A stretch of 64,000 bases of DNA from Methylobacterium gnaphalii (GTDB taxonomy: Bacteria > Pseudomonadota > Alphaproteobacteria > Rhizobiales > Beijerinckiaceae), in contig NZ_BJZV01000006.1 in NCBI RefSeq assembly GCF_007992215.1, positions 151,232 to 215,231 on the forward strand, written 5' to 3'. A model generated the notes under the pieces. It worked only from the letters and a program-made list of their open reading frames with translations. It searched no databases and was not told the origin of the DNA. How positions within the stretch are numbered: position 1 is the stretch's first letter; every line of letters starts with the position of its first letter. Both the position numbers and the translations under genes were made by a program. Below, one piece after another: positions 7,972 to 16,670 of the stretch.

Positions 7972-8379
7972 ATGCGGCAGGCGTTGTCGAAACCGAGCGA
8001 TACCGAGAAGATCACGATCAATCTCGGCTATGTCGATCTCGGGCATATCGATCTGCTGGTCTCGGAAGGCGTCTATGCCAACCGCAGCGATTTCATTCGC
8101 ACGGCGATCCGCAATCAGGCCGAGCGCCATGCCGACCTGACCCGGCAGTCGATGGCCCGCAAGAGCGTCGAGCTCGGCTTGAGGCACTATCGGCGGTCCG
8201 AGCTCGAAAGCCTGTTCGCCGCAGGCGAGACGATCGACATCCGCGTCCTCGGCCTTGCGGTCATCGAAGCGGACGTACCCGCGGATCTTGCCCGCGCGAC
8301 GATCGGCTCCGTTGAGGTGCTCGGCAGCCTCCAAGCCAGTCCGGCAGTCCGCGAGGCGCTGGCCGACCGCCTGCGCTGA
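7972..8379 (+). CDS. Ribbon-helix-helix (CopG-like) transcriptional regulator
   Basis: The 135-residue product has an N-terminal RHH-like segment (about 14-50). EKITINLGYVDLGHIDLLVS would form the beta strand and first helix, and GVYANRSDFIRTAIRNQ the turn and second helix, close to CopG/ParD/NikR folds. The C-terminal half is of unknown function and lacks an obvious NikR-type His/Cys metal site. The ATG is preceded by GAGGGG (7958-7963). A perfect palindrome lies just upstream and the PHB-depolymerase-family gene starts 80 bp downstream on the same strand, so these are candidate targets. No toxin-like partner is adjacent, which argues against a toxin-antitoxin role. Confidence 0.7.
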   Translation: MRQALSKPSDTEKITINLGYVDLGHIDLLVSEGVYANRSDFIRTAIRNQAERHADLTRQSMARKSVELGLRHYRRSELESLFAAGETIDIRVLGLAVIEADVPADLARATIGSVEVLGSLQASPAVREALADRLR

Positions 8380-8459
8380 CCCCCCTCGATGTCTCCCTTT
8401 TTCCTCCCGACGCGAGGCGCCCTGCGCTGCGGCGGCTGGCTTTTACGGAAAGCGATCCG

Positions 8460-9641
8460 ATGACCGAACGTGGCTTCAAGATGCCGAACCTCGCCAACCT
8501 GGCGGAGGCAAGCCGGCTCATTCGCGATGGACGATTCAACGAAGCGTCGGCGCTGGTCCAGCGCGGCCTGTCCGGTGAGCCGGAACGCGCGGGCGCTACA
8601 CGATCGAGGACGGCGCAGGCCGATCGTCACGCCGCGATCCTGCCCGAGCGCCTCCGCGAGGGTCTCGGGCAATTGCTGCGCGGCCTGCGCGAGTCTCCCC
8701 TTGCCAAGGGACTGAAGGGGTTCGAGTTTCACGGCCTGCAACCGGAACCCGAGGGTCGTCGGGACGAGCGCTTCGTCCCGCGCCATTTCAGCAACGCGGC
8801 CGGCGCCCGTGACTACAAGCTGTTCATCCCCACCGGCCATGCCGGACGGCGCCCCCTGGTGGTGATGCTGCATGGCTGCACGCAGTCGCCTGACGATTTC
8901 GCGGCCGGCACGCGCATGAACGAGCTGGCCCAGCAGGACGGGCTTTACGTCGCCTATCCGGGCCAGACCCGCGGCGCCAACGCGCAGAAATGCTGGAACT
9001 GGTTCGAGACGCGCGACCAGGGCCGCGAGCGCGGCGAGGCCGGGATCATCGCCGGGCTGACGCGGGCGATCATTGCCGAGCATCCGATCGATCCGGCGCG
9101 GGTCTACATTGCCGGCCTGTCGGCGGGCGGGGCCGCGGCGGTCAACATCGCGCGGGCCTATCCGGATGTGTTCGCCGGGGTTGGCGTCCATTCAGGCCTG
9201 GCGGCAGGCTGCGCCCGCGACCTGTCATCGGCGCTGATGGCAATGCGGGCCGGCGCCCCGGGCGCCGAATTGCCCGGCGGCAGCTCGGGTTTCGGCACGG
9301 CGCAGGCCGCTCGTGTCCCCACCATCGTCTTCCACGGTGCCAGCGACACGACGGTGAATCCGCGCAACGGCGAGGAAGTTCTGGCTCAAGCCGGTGTCAG
9401 TGGCCTGTCGCCGAGCCGCGAGAGCGGGACGAAGCCCGGCGGCCATCGCTACACGCGCACGCTCTATCGGGACGCGGGTGGCCTGGTGCAGGCAGAGTCC
9501 TGGCAGGTCGACGGGTCCGGTCATGCCTGGTCCGGCGGCAGCCCCTCCGGCAGCTACACCGATCCCCTCGGACCCGACGCCTCGCGCGCCATGCTCGACT
9601 TTTTCGCGCAGCACAGGCTCGGCGATAGCCGGCAGCCGTGA
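8460..9641 (+). CDS. PHB depolymerase family esterase
   Basis: The 393-residue protein has an alpha/beta-hydrolase core of the esterase-PHB type: oxyanion-hole segment VVMLHGC (134-140), nucleophile elbow GLSAGG with Ser221, acid HGASD with Asp296 and GSGHAW with His355. The family includes intracellular poly(3-hydroxybutyrate) depolymerases and feruloyl/acetyl esterases. No signal peptide is seen, so a cytoplasmic role is likely. The first 110 residues are low in conservation, with a short MPNLANLAEASRL start-like segment at residue 8. The ATG at 8460 has GGAAAG eight to ten bases upstream. Confidence 0.85.
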   Translation: MTERGFKMPNLANLAEASRLIRDGRFNEASALVQRGLSGEPERAGATRSRTAQADRHAAILPERLREGLGQLLRGLRESPLAKGLKGFEFHGLQPEPEGRRDERFVPRHFSNAAGARDYKLFIPTGHAGRRPLVVMLHGCTQSPDDFAAGTRMNELAQQDGLYVAYPGQTRGANAQKCWNWFETRDQGRERGEAGIIAGLTRAIIAEHPIDPARVYIAGLSAGGAAAVNIARAYPDVFAGVGVHSGLAAGCARDLSSALMAMRAGAPGAELPGGSSGFGTAQAARVPTIVFHGASDTTVNPRNGEEVLAQAGVSGLSPSRESGTKPGGHRYTRTLYRDAGGLVQAESWQVDGSGHAWSGGSPSGSYTDPLGPDASRAMLDFFAQHRLGDSRQP

Positions 9642-9661
9642 CCTCGCTCGTCCCGCCCGAA

Positions 9662-9704
9662 CCCTCATCCTGAGGCGCCCACGTCAGCGGGCCCTGAAGG
9701 AGGG
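9662..9704. repeat. Imperfect extragenic palindrome
   Basis: CCCTCATCCTGAGG and CCCTGAAGGAGGG form the arms of an imperfect hairpin between two convergent genes. This resembles a family of repeated extragenic palindromes common in GC-rich alphaproteobacteria (recalled, not searched). It may also act as a terminator for the flanking genes. Confidence 0.4.
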
Positions 9705-9728
9705 CACGGATCGGATCCGCAGGCCCGT

Positions 9729-10607
9729 TCAGGCCCGCGGCAGGACGGCGACGTTGTCGATCAGCCGGGTCGTGCCGAGATAGGCCGCCGTCAGGAGGCG
9801 GGCAGGGCGCTCGACCCCGGCGACAGGGGCAAGGGTCTCGCTGTCGCGCAGTTCGAGATACTGTACCGGCCCGAAACCCGCGGCGTTCAAGGCCGCGATG
9901 CCGTCGGCGAGAAGCGGAGCCGCCGCGCGCCCGTCGGCGAGTTGCTGGGCGGTCTCGGCCAGAACGGCATGGAGGCGCGGGGCGATGCTGCGCTCGGCTT
10001 CGCTGAGATAGCGGTTGCGCGAGGACAGGGCGAGGCCGTCCGGCTCGCGGATCGTCGGCATCCCGGCGATCGCGACGGGCAGGTCGAGGTCGCGCGTTAC
10101 CCGCCGGATCACCTGCAACTGCTGGAAATCCTTCTCGCCGAACAGGGCGATGTCGGCCCGGGACTGGTTGATCAGCTTCGTCACCACCGTGGCGACGCCC
10201 GAGAAATGACCGGGCCTGACTTCTCCGCACAGGCCCTCCGAGGGCCCGCCCGGTTCGATGCGGCTGGAGAAGCCCGGCGGGTACATCGTCTCGGGACTCG
10301 GCAGGTAGGCCGCGTCGGCCCCGGCCTGCGCCAGCGCGGCGAGATCGGCCTCGATGGTGCGCGGATAGCGCGAAAAATCCTCCGTCGGTCCGAACTGGGT
10401 CGGGTTCACGAAGATGCTCGCCACCACGCGCTCGCCCAGCGTGCGGGCATGGGCGACGAGGGCGCAATGGCCCTCGTGCAGCGCCCCCATGGTCGGCACC
10501 AGCACGATCCGCTCGCCCTGGCCGTGCCAGGCGCCGGCCTGGTCGCGCAGGGCGGCGACGGTCTCGAAGACGGGCAAAGGGTGCAAGGCGGCGGGCTCCG
10601 GATTCAC
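9729..10607 (-). CDS. panC: Pantothenate synthetase
   Basis: PanC ligates pantoate and beta-alanine with ATP to make pantothenate. The 292-residue product has PTMGALHEGH (38-47), the HIGH-type nucleotide motif, then FVNPTQF, GEKDFQQ and LALSSRNRYLS with the KMSKS-like SSRN. It is convergent with the esterase gene, and opgG/opgD begins to be read 27 bp away on the same strand. panB is not in the window. Confidence 0.95.
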   Translation of the reverse strand: MNPEPAALHPLPVFETVAALRDQAGAWHGQGERIVLVPTMGALHEGHCALVAHARTLGERVVASIFVNPTQFGPTEDFSRYPRTIEADLAALAQAGADAAYLPSPETMYPPGFSSRIEPGGPSEGLCGEVRPGHFSGVATVVTKLINQSRADIALFGEKDFQQLQVIRRVTRDLDLPVAIAGMPTIREPDGLALSSRNRYLSEAERSIAPRLHAVLAETAQQLADGRAAAPLLADGIAALNAAGFGPVQYLELRDSETLAPVAGVERPARLLTAAYLGTTRLIDNVAVLPRA

Positions 10608-10633
10608 CGGCGCATGTAAGCGCGCCGCCGCCT

Positions 10634-12304
10634 CTACGCCACCGCGTCCCAGGTCTCGGTGATCACCCGGCCGGCATGGGAGAGGCGCGCGCGCAGCACC
10701 ACGTCGCCTGCGGGAAGCGGGTTCGGCGGGCGATACTCGGCATAGAGCCGCCAGCCGCCGGTCTGCGGCACCCGCTCCGTGAAGGGATCGACGAAGGCGC
10801 CCGCGCTTGCCGAGAGGGCGACGTCGACCTGTGCCCGCGGATCGCTCGGCAGGCCGTCGCCCTCGAAATCGATCACGTAGAGCCGGCGCTGCGGGCTCGG
10901 CGGATTGGTCGGGCGAAGGCGCTCGGCCGAGCCGATCCGGGTCGAGACCACGCGGGCCGGCGTACCGCCGAGCAGGGGAGTGGGCTCGGCCCCGACGGTC
11001 GTCAGGCCGTAGGCGAGCTCGATCGCCCGGCCCGGTGCGGGCTTGGCCGAGGGCACGAAGGCGGCCACGATGTTGTCAGTATATTCCTCGCTCGACGGGA
11101 TCTCGAAGAGCTGCACCGCCCCGGACGCGAAGGCGCCATTGCCCGCCTCCGGCCTGACCCAGAGTCCGGGCCGGTCCTCGTGGCGGGCCTGGACATCGAG
11201 ATAGTCGGAAAAGCGCCGGTTGCGCTGGAGCAGGCCGAACCCCTTGAGCGGGCTCGCCTCGAAGGCCGAGATCGCGGTGGACGGTCGCCCGTTGACCAGC
11301 GGCCGCCAGAGCCGGTCGCCCTCGGTCTCAACGGCGAGACCGTCGGAATCGTGCACCTGGGGGCGGAAATCGTCGAAGGGCTCGGCGCCGCGCGCGCCCG
11401 CACCGTTCTGCCCGTGCAGGAACATGCTGGTCAGGGGCGCGAGACCAAGCCGCGCGATCTCGCGGCGCGGATGCAGCGAGGCCGTGACGGCGATATGGGC
11501 GGTCTCGCCCGGCGTCACCACGAAGCGGTAGGCGCCGGCCAGGCTCGGCCCATCGAGCAGGGCCAGGACCGTGATGGTGGCCTCATCGCCGGAGGGTTCG
11601 AGGATGCGGAAGGCCGTGAAATCCGGGAATTCCTCGGAGCCCGGCCCGAAGGTGTTCACCGCCACGCCCCGCGCCGAGAGGCCGTAGGTCTGTCCGCGTC
11701 CGCGCAGCCGGAAATACGAGGCGCCGAGGAAGACCAGGAATTCTTCCTGCACGTCGGGCTTGGCGGCGTCGAAGCCGGTATTCAGGCGAAACCCGGCATA
11801 GCCGAGGGAGCGCGGGTAGCTGCGTCCCTGCAGGGCCGGGCCGAGGTCGAACAGGCTCGAATCGTAGTCGAGCCGCCGCGCCGTCCCGTCCGGCCCCTGC
11901 AGCACGACGTCGACGCGCTTCCTCTGCAGGAAGCCGCGATGGAAGGGCTGCAGCGAGAAACGCCGGCCGAGATGGATCGTCTTCTCGGGCCGGAAGGTGA
12001 TGCGTTGGTAGGCGTCGTAGTCGAGGGCGGCGAGTTCCTGCGGCAGGTCCTCGGGGGCCGGGCGATACGGCTCGGCGGCGAGCGCCCTGGCCCGCTCGAC
12101 GAAACCTTCATAGGTCGTCGGGGCATCGGGTGGGCCGGATGCGCGGGATTGCGCCATCGTTCTGGCACCATTCAGGTCGAACGCACTAGGCAGGAGCGTG
12201 CCCGCGGCCGAGGCGAGCGACGTCCGCAGCAAACCTCGCCGCGAGAAGCGAGCCTCCCGGGTCTCCTCCGCCTGGGTCGAAGCACTCTCGGGGCACTCGT
12301 GCAT
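10634..12304 (-). CDS. opgG: Periplasmic glucan biosynthesis protein, OpgG/OpgD (MdoG) family
   Basis: The 556-residue product has a twin-arginine signal (SRRGLLR, 21-27) followed by a hydrophobic segment, as in Tat-exported OpgD. The mature part begins with YEGFVERARALAAEPY and YDAYQRITFRPEKTIHLG, typical of the MdoG fold. The protein acts in the periplasm on osmoregulated glucan backbones made by OpgH. The ATG at 12304 is chosen because AGGAGG lies four bases upstream; a longer frame to 12343 has no such site. Unlike the usual opgGH operon, it is divergent from opgH with only 57 bp between starts. Confidence 0.88.
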   Translation of the reverse strand: MHECPESASTQAEETREARFSRRGLLRTSLASAAGTLLPSAFDLNGARTMAQSRASGPPDAPTTYEGFVERARALAAEPYRPAPEDLPQELAALDYDAYQRITFRPEKTIHLGRRFSLQPFHRGFLQRKRVDVVLQGPDGTARRLDYDSSLFDLGPALQGRSYPRSLGYAGFRLNTGFDAAKPDVQEEFLVFLGASYFRLRGRGQTYGLSARGVAVNTFGPGSEEFPDFTAFRILEPSGDEATITVLALLDGPSLAGAYRFVVTPGETAHIAVTASLHPRREIARLGLAPLTSMFLHGQNGAGARGAEPFDDFRPQVHDSDGLAVETEGDRLWRPLVNGRPSTAISAFEASPLKGFGLLQRNRRFSDYLDVQARHEDRPGLWVRPEAGNGAFASGAVQLFEIPSSEEYTDNIVAAFVPSAKPAPGRAIELAYGLTTVGAEPTPLLGGTPARVVSTRIGSAERLRPTNPPSPQRRLYVIDFEGDGLPSDPRAQVDVALSASAGAFVDPFTERVPQTGGWRLYAEYRPPNPLPAGDVVLRARLSHAGRVITETWDAVA

Positions 12305-12361
12305 CCATCCTCCTGATCCGGGCGGGTGATCCCGGTTTCCCAACGAGCCCTCGCGACCCGC

Positions 12362-14251
12362 ATGTCCACCTCACCTTTGTCGCACGACGTGTCCGGGGTC
12401 GAGAGACCGGCTCCCAACGGCGCCGCCGGGCCTTCGTTCCTGATCCGCCGGCTGATGCTCGCCGTGCCGACGCTCGCGACGACGGCGCTGATCGCCTGGG
12501 CGGCCTTGCGGGCCTTCGGCACGCCGGCGGGCGCGCTGGCCTGGAGCGTGCTCGTCCTGTTCGTGCTGGCCATGGCCTGGCAGGTCTTCACCGCCTGGCA
12601 GTACCTCTACGGCCTCGGCGCCGCGCTGATGGGCGACCGGGTGAAATCCGCCCTCGAGCGGCGCTCCGAGACAATCGAGCCGCGCGCCAGCGGCCTGTCG
12701 CGCACGGCCGCCGTGGTGGCGATCCATGCCGAGGACCCGATCGCGGTGTTCTCGGCGGTGCGCGTCATGGCCCGCTCGCTGCAGCGCCAGGGCGGCGACG
12801 GCTCCGACATCGACCTGTTCGTGCTGTCCGATACCCGCGAGGGCGCGATCAGCGCCGTCGAGGAGCACGAGTTCCAGCGGGCGCAGGCCTGGGCCCGGGC
12901 CGAGGGCCCAGGCATGCCGACGATCCGCTATCGCCGCCGCGAGAGCAATCTCGGGCGCAAGGCCGGCAACATCGTCGAGTTCTGCCGGACCTACGGCGAC
13001 GAGTACGACTTCATGATCGTGCTCGATGCCGACAGCCTGATGACCGGCGCCACCATGCGCCGCCTCGTCCGTCTGATGGAGGAGAATGCGCGGGCCGGCC
13101 TGATCCAGACCGTGTCCTACGCCGCCGGCCGCGACACGCTCTTCGCCCGCATCCAGCAATTCGCCGTGCGCCTCTACGCGCCGCTCAGCTTGCGCTGCCT
13201 GGAGACCTGGCAGGGTCCGGACGGCTCCTATTGGGGCCACAACGCCATCCTGCGCATCGCCGCCTTCGCGCAGAACGCCGAATTACCGGTGCTGCCGGGC
13301 AAGGCGCCGCTCGGCGGCGAGATCCTCTGCCACGACATCGTCGAGGGCGCCCTGCTGCGCCGGGCCGGCTGGGACGTGCATCTCCTGCCGGAGATGGGCG
13401 GCACCTGGGAGGAGATGCCGACGAACCTCATCGACCTGCTCGGCCGCGACCGCCGCTGGTGCCAGGGCAACCTGCAGCACGGCCGCGTCGTGCCGATGAA
13501 GGGACTCGGTTGGGCCAGCCGCTGGCACATGATCGTCGGCATCCTGATGTATCTCGCCTATCCCGTCTGGGTCGCCTTCCTGGCACTCGGCACGGTGCAG
13601 GCGATGAAGAGCGGCGAGCTCGGCCTCCTCGGCTACGGGCTGACCGGCGGCAACCCGGCCGCCCATGCCCTCGCCGCCCTGGTCTTCACGGTGATGGCGC
13701 TGCCGAAGCTGCTCAGCCTCGGCTACGTGCTTGCCTCGGCGCAGCGTCGCGCCGCCTTCGGGGGCACCGCCTCGCTGCTCAAGAGCGCCGCGCTGGAACA
13801 GGTCACCTGGGTGCTGCTCTGGCCGGTAATGGCGCTCTTCGCCTCGGGGGCCGTGCTCACGACACTGGCCGGTCGCGTGGTGCGCTGGGATTCCCAGGCC
13901 CGCGACGACCGCCATGTGCCCTGGCGCGAGGCCTGCCGGCTGCAGGCTGACGCGATCGTCGTCGGCCTCGCGCTGACGGCCCTGCTGATCTACGCCGCCG
14001 ATCCGTGGCTCGCCCTCTGGATGGCGCCGGTCGCCCTCGCGCTGGTCTCGAGCCCCGCCCAGAGCGTGCTCACCAGCAGCACCGGCCTCGGCCTCTTTTC
14101 CAGGGCGCTCGGCCTGTTCCTCACCGAGGACGATACCGCACAGGCCCGTGAGCTCGCCGAACTTCACCACGGCCGCCTGCCGGCGCCGCCGACCGGGGCA
14201 CCGGCCAACGACGCGGTCTGGCTCCCTGCCGTGGACGCCTCCTCCCGCTGA
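12362..14251 (+). CDS. opgH: Glucans biosynthesis glucosyltransferase H
   Basis: OpgH is the inner-membrane glucosyltransferase that polymerises UDP-glucose into periplasmic glucans. The 629-residue product has two N-terminal membrane helices (about 32-76), a GT2 catalytic domain with LDADS (Asp222, Asp224) and the processive (Q/R)XXRW-type motif RRWCQGN near 365, then several C-terminal helices. It is shorter than the E. coli protein (about 850), as is usual in alphaproteobacteria. ATG 12362 is taken as the start; a GTG at 12326 would add 12 residues. It shares a very short divergent promoter region with opgG. Confidence 0.9.
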   Translation: MSTSPLSHDVSGVERPAPNGAAGPSFLIRRLMLAVPTLATTALIAWAALRAFGTPAGALAWSVLVLFVLAMAWQVFTAWQYLYGLGAALMGDRVKSALERRSETIEPRASGLSRTAAVVAIHAEDPIAVFSAVRVMARSLQRQGGDGSDIDLFVLSDTREGAISAVEEHEFQRAQAWARAEGPGMPTIRYRRRESNLGRKAGNIVEFCRTYGDEYDFMIVLDADSLMTGATMRRLVRLMEENARAGLIQTVSYAAGRDTLFARIQQFAVRLYAPLSLRCLETWQGPDGSYWGHNAILRIAAFAQNAELPVLPGKAPLGGEILCHDIVEGALLRRAGWDVHLLPEMGGTWEEMPTNLIDLLGRDRRWCQGNLQHGRVVPMKGLGWASRWHMIVGILMYLAYPVWVAFLALGTVQAMKSGELGLLGYGLTGGNPAAHALAALVFTVMALPKLLSLGYVLASAQRRAAFGGTASLLKSAALEQVTWVLLWPVMALFASGAVLTTLAGRVVRWDSQARDDRHVPWREACRLQADAIVVGLALTALLIYAADPWLALWMAPVALALVSSPAQSVLTSSTGLGLFSRALGLFLTEDDTAQARELAELHHGRLPAPPTGAPANDAVWLPAVDASSR

Positions 14252-14280
14252 TCCGAACGGCTCCGGCTGGCGCGGCGCCT

Positions 14281-14727
14281 TTAAGGCTTCCGCTCGAGCA
14301 CATCGATCGGATTCGTGCGCTGCCGGGCGGAGGGCTCGGCGGTCAGCGTACTGCTCTCCTTGCGAGCGGGCGCGGCCGGCCTCGGCGATCCGTCGCCGGT
14401 CTGGGCCGGAACCGTGCCGGTGGCGAGTTCGAGACAGGTGACCGTCTCGACATAGGAGGGCGATCCGCCTGCCGTCGCCTGTTTCGAGCATTGTGCCTTG
14501 GCGGCGGTGCTGAACTCGCCCCAGCGGCGCTTCAGCTCGTCATGCGCCGCACGCTCCGAGCGCAGGCAACCGTCCTGACTGTCCTTCTCGCTCGGGCCGA
14601 GCTGCGCGCTGCCCGACGACCGACAGGTCTCGCGCACGTCGAATTCCGGCGGCCCCTCGGCCATCGCGTGGCCGGCGAGCAGGGTCAGGCCGAGAGCGGC
14701 GCAGAGATGGGGGATGGGATGTCGCAT
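14281..14727 (-). CDS. Hypothetical secreted protein
   Basis: The 148-residue product has a signal peptide (MRHPIPHLCAALGLTLLAGH, cleavage after AMA). The mature part has Cys at about 34, 53, 77 and 96, a charged helical stretch (AHDELKRRWGEF) and a Pro/Ala-rich tail. I do not recognise a domain. The ATG at 14727 is preferred over a longer frame to 14793 because it puts the signal peptide at the N-terminus. The 3' end is 29 bp from that of opgH (convergent). Confidence 0.6.
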   Translation of the reverse strand: MRHPIPHLCAALGLTLLAGHAMAEGPPEFDVRETCRSSGSAQLGPSEKDSQDGCLRSERAAHDELKRRWGEFSTAAKAQCSKQATAGGSPSYVETVTCLELATGTVPAQTGDGSPRPAAPARKESSTLTAEPSARQRTNPIDVLERKP

Positions 14728-14789
14728 CGTATCGGCTCCGGTCTGTCCGACCCGACAACGCGCAAGAACGCAAAACGATACGCCCGGCT

Positions 14790-15983
14790 TCACCTGTCTC
14801 CGGCATGGGCGGCCCGCAGGGCCTGATCGAGATCGCCGAACAGGTCGTCGGGATCCTCGATGCCGGTGGAGAGCCGCAGCAGGTCCGGCGGGCAGGGCGT
14901 GTCCGGTCCTTCCACCGAGGCCCGGTGCTCGATGAGGCTCTCGACGCCGCCCAGCGACGTGGCGCGCTTCCAGAGCCTCACGGCTGCCGCGGTGGCGATC
15001 GCGGCGGTTTCCCCACCCGAGACCCGGATCGAGAGCATGAAGCCGAAACCGTTCCGCATCTGGCGCGCCGCCACCTCATGACCCGGATGCGCGGACAGGC
15101 CTGGATAGAGCACCGTGCTCACATGCGGATGCTGGCCCAGGCGCTCCGCCAGGGCAGCGGCTCCGGCGGCCTGAGCTGCCGCGCGCAAGGGAAAAGTGCG
15201 CAGCGAGCGCATCAGCAGATAGGCCTCGAACGGTCCGAGGATCGCACCCCAGCCGGCCCGGATCGCGGTGATCCGCGCCCAGGTGGCGTCGGCGTCCGCG
15301 CAGGCCAGCACGCCCGCGATCACGTCCGAGTGACCGTTGAGGATCTTGGTGGCCGAATGCATCACGATATCGGCCCCGAGCGCCAGGGGCTGAGTGTGGA
15401 ACGGCGAGGCCGCGGTCGAATCGACGGCGAGCCGGGCACCGGCCGCGTGGGCGATGTCGGCGAGCGCCCTGATATCGGCGATCGTCCAGAGGGGATTGCC
15501 GGGCGTCTCGATCCAGACGAGCCGTGTCTCGCCGGGCCGGATCGCTGCCCGAACGTTTTCCGGCGTTTCCGTATCGACGAAATCGACGGAAATCCGCAGC
15601 CGCGGCCCCTCCTGCTGCAGCCAGCGCCGCAGGCCCCAGTACATCACCCGCGGCGCGATGACGTGATCGCCCGGCTCCAACGCGCAGAACACGGCCGCCG
15701 CCGCCGCCATGCCCGATCCGAACAGGAGCGCGCCGGCCGCGTCCTCCAGCATTGCGAGCACGCTCTCGGCCTCGCGCACCGTTGCGTTGTCAGCGCGGCC
15801 GTAGGAGAAGCCCGAACTGTAGGCGTTGTCCGGGTCGCGTAGGAACGTGGTCGAGACGTGCAGCGGCGGCACCACGGCCCGCGTCACCGGATCGATCTGC
15901 CCCATTGCCTGCGCGGCGAGCGTCCGCTTGGCGTAACCCGATGCGCCTGCATCCAGATCGGGACTCGGCGAGTTGGCAGGCAT
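14790..15983 (-). CDS. PLP-dependent trans-sulfuration enzyme (cystathionine beta-lyase/gamma-lyase family)
   Basis: The 397-residue protein of the Cys/Met metabolism PLP family has YGR (61-63) for phosphate binding, the nucleotide-fold stretch LLFGSGMAAAAAV, WIETPGNP (158-165) and the PLP Lys213 in SATKILNGHSD. It is most like bacterial cystathionine beta-lyases (MetC) that make homocysteine in methionine synthesis, but gamma-lyase or synthase activity cannot be excluded from sequence. The start is set at ATG 15983; upstream sequence in frame is not conserved. It is divergent from tspO with 96 bp between starts. Confidence 0.85.
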   Translation of the reverse strand: MPANSPSPDLDAGASGYAKRTLAAQAMGQIDPVTRAVVPPLHVSTTFLRDPDNAYSSGFSYGRADNATVREAESVLAMLEDAAGALLFGSGMAAAAAVFCALEPGDHVIAPRVMYWGLRRWLQQEGPRLRISVDFVDTETPENVRAAIRPGETRLVWIETPGNPLWTIADIRALADIAHAAGARLAVDSTAASPFHTQPLALGADIVMHSATKILNGHSDVIAGVLACADADATWARITAIRAGWGAILGPFEAYLLMRSLRTFPLRAAAQAAGAAALAERLGQHPHVSTVLYPGLSAHPGHEVAARQMRNGFGFMLSIRVSGGETAAIATAAAVRLWKRATSLGGVESLIEHRASVEGPDTPCPPDLLRLSTGIEDPDDLFGDLDQALRAAHAGDR

Positions 15984-16079
15984 GATCTCTCTCCCGCTGC
16001 ATATCCACGACGCCACCGTGCCTTGGGCGAAGCCGCCCGGCCGCGCAACGGTTGCGATCCTCGAAAGCGGATTCCCGGC

Positions 16080-16598
16080 ATGAGCGGGCGCATTGCCGTC
16101 CCCGGGCGCGCCGTACTGCCGCCCATCCCGCGCATCGCCGCCGCGATCCTGCCGGTGGTGCTCGCCGCGGCGACCGGGTCCCTTTCCACCAGCCCGAACA
16201 TCGAGGGCTGGTACGACACCCTCCGGAAGCCCGCCTTCAACCCGCCCAACTGGGTGTTTCCGATCACCTGGACGATCCTCTACACGATGATCGCAGCCTC
16301 CCTCTGGCGCCTGCTCGGTGCACGCCCCGTGGCGGGGCCGACCGGGCGCGCCTGGTGGCTGGCGCTTGCCGCCTTCTTCACCCAGCTCGCGCTCAACGCT
16401 GCCTGGTCCCCGGTCTTCTTCGCCGCCCATGCCCTCGGGGCCGGGCTCGTCGTGGCCCTCGCCATGCTGGTGATGGTGCTCTGGACCATCCGCCTGTCCT
16501 GGCGCTTCGACCGCGCGGCCGCGCTTCTGCTCGTGCCCTATGCCGGTTGGGTCGCCTTCGCGAGCCTGCTCAACGGCGTGATCTGGCAGATGAACTGA
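16080..16598 (+). CDS. tspO: TspO/MBR family tryptophan-rich sensory protein
   Basis: The 172-residue protein has five predicted membrane helices and the TspO hallmark KPAFNPPNWVFPITWTILY starting near residue 50. A second conserved block is ALNAAWSPVFF. TspO binds tetrapyrroles and cholesterol-like ligands in the outer or inner membrane; in Rhodobacter it damps photosynthesis gene expression by influencing porphyrin flux. Its presence with hemE, hemJ and hemH in the window fits a tetrapyrrole role. The reading frame is open upstream, but the ATG at 16080 places the first conserved residues correctly. Confidence 0.9.
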   Translation: MSGRIAVPGRAVLPPIPRIAAAILPVVLAAATGSLSTSPNIEGWYDTLRKPAFNPPNWVFPITWTILYTMIAASLWRLLGARPVAGPTGRAWWLALAAFFTQLALNAAWSPVFFAAHALGAGLVVALAMLVMVLWTIRLSWRFDRAAALLLVPYAGWVAFASLLNGVIWQMN

Positions 16599-16670
16599 GG
16601 GCTCCGGACGTCACACGGACCTGCAGGGCCCGGTGCCCCCTGACATAGGAACCGATGCGGGTTCCGGCGC

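Noticed and set aside
7940..8379. RHH gene as an antitoxin of a toxin-antitoxin pair
   Set aside because: No small toxin-like gene overlaps or directly follows it; the next gene is a 393-residue esterase.
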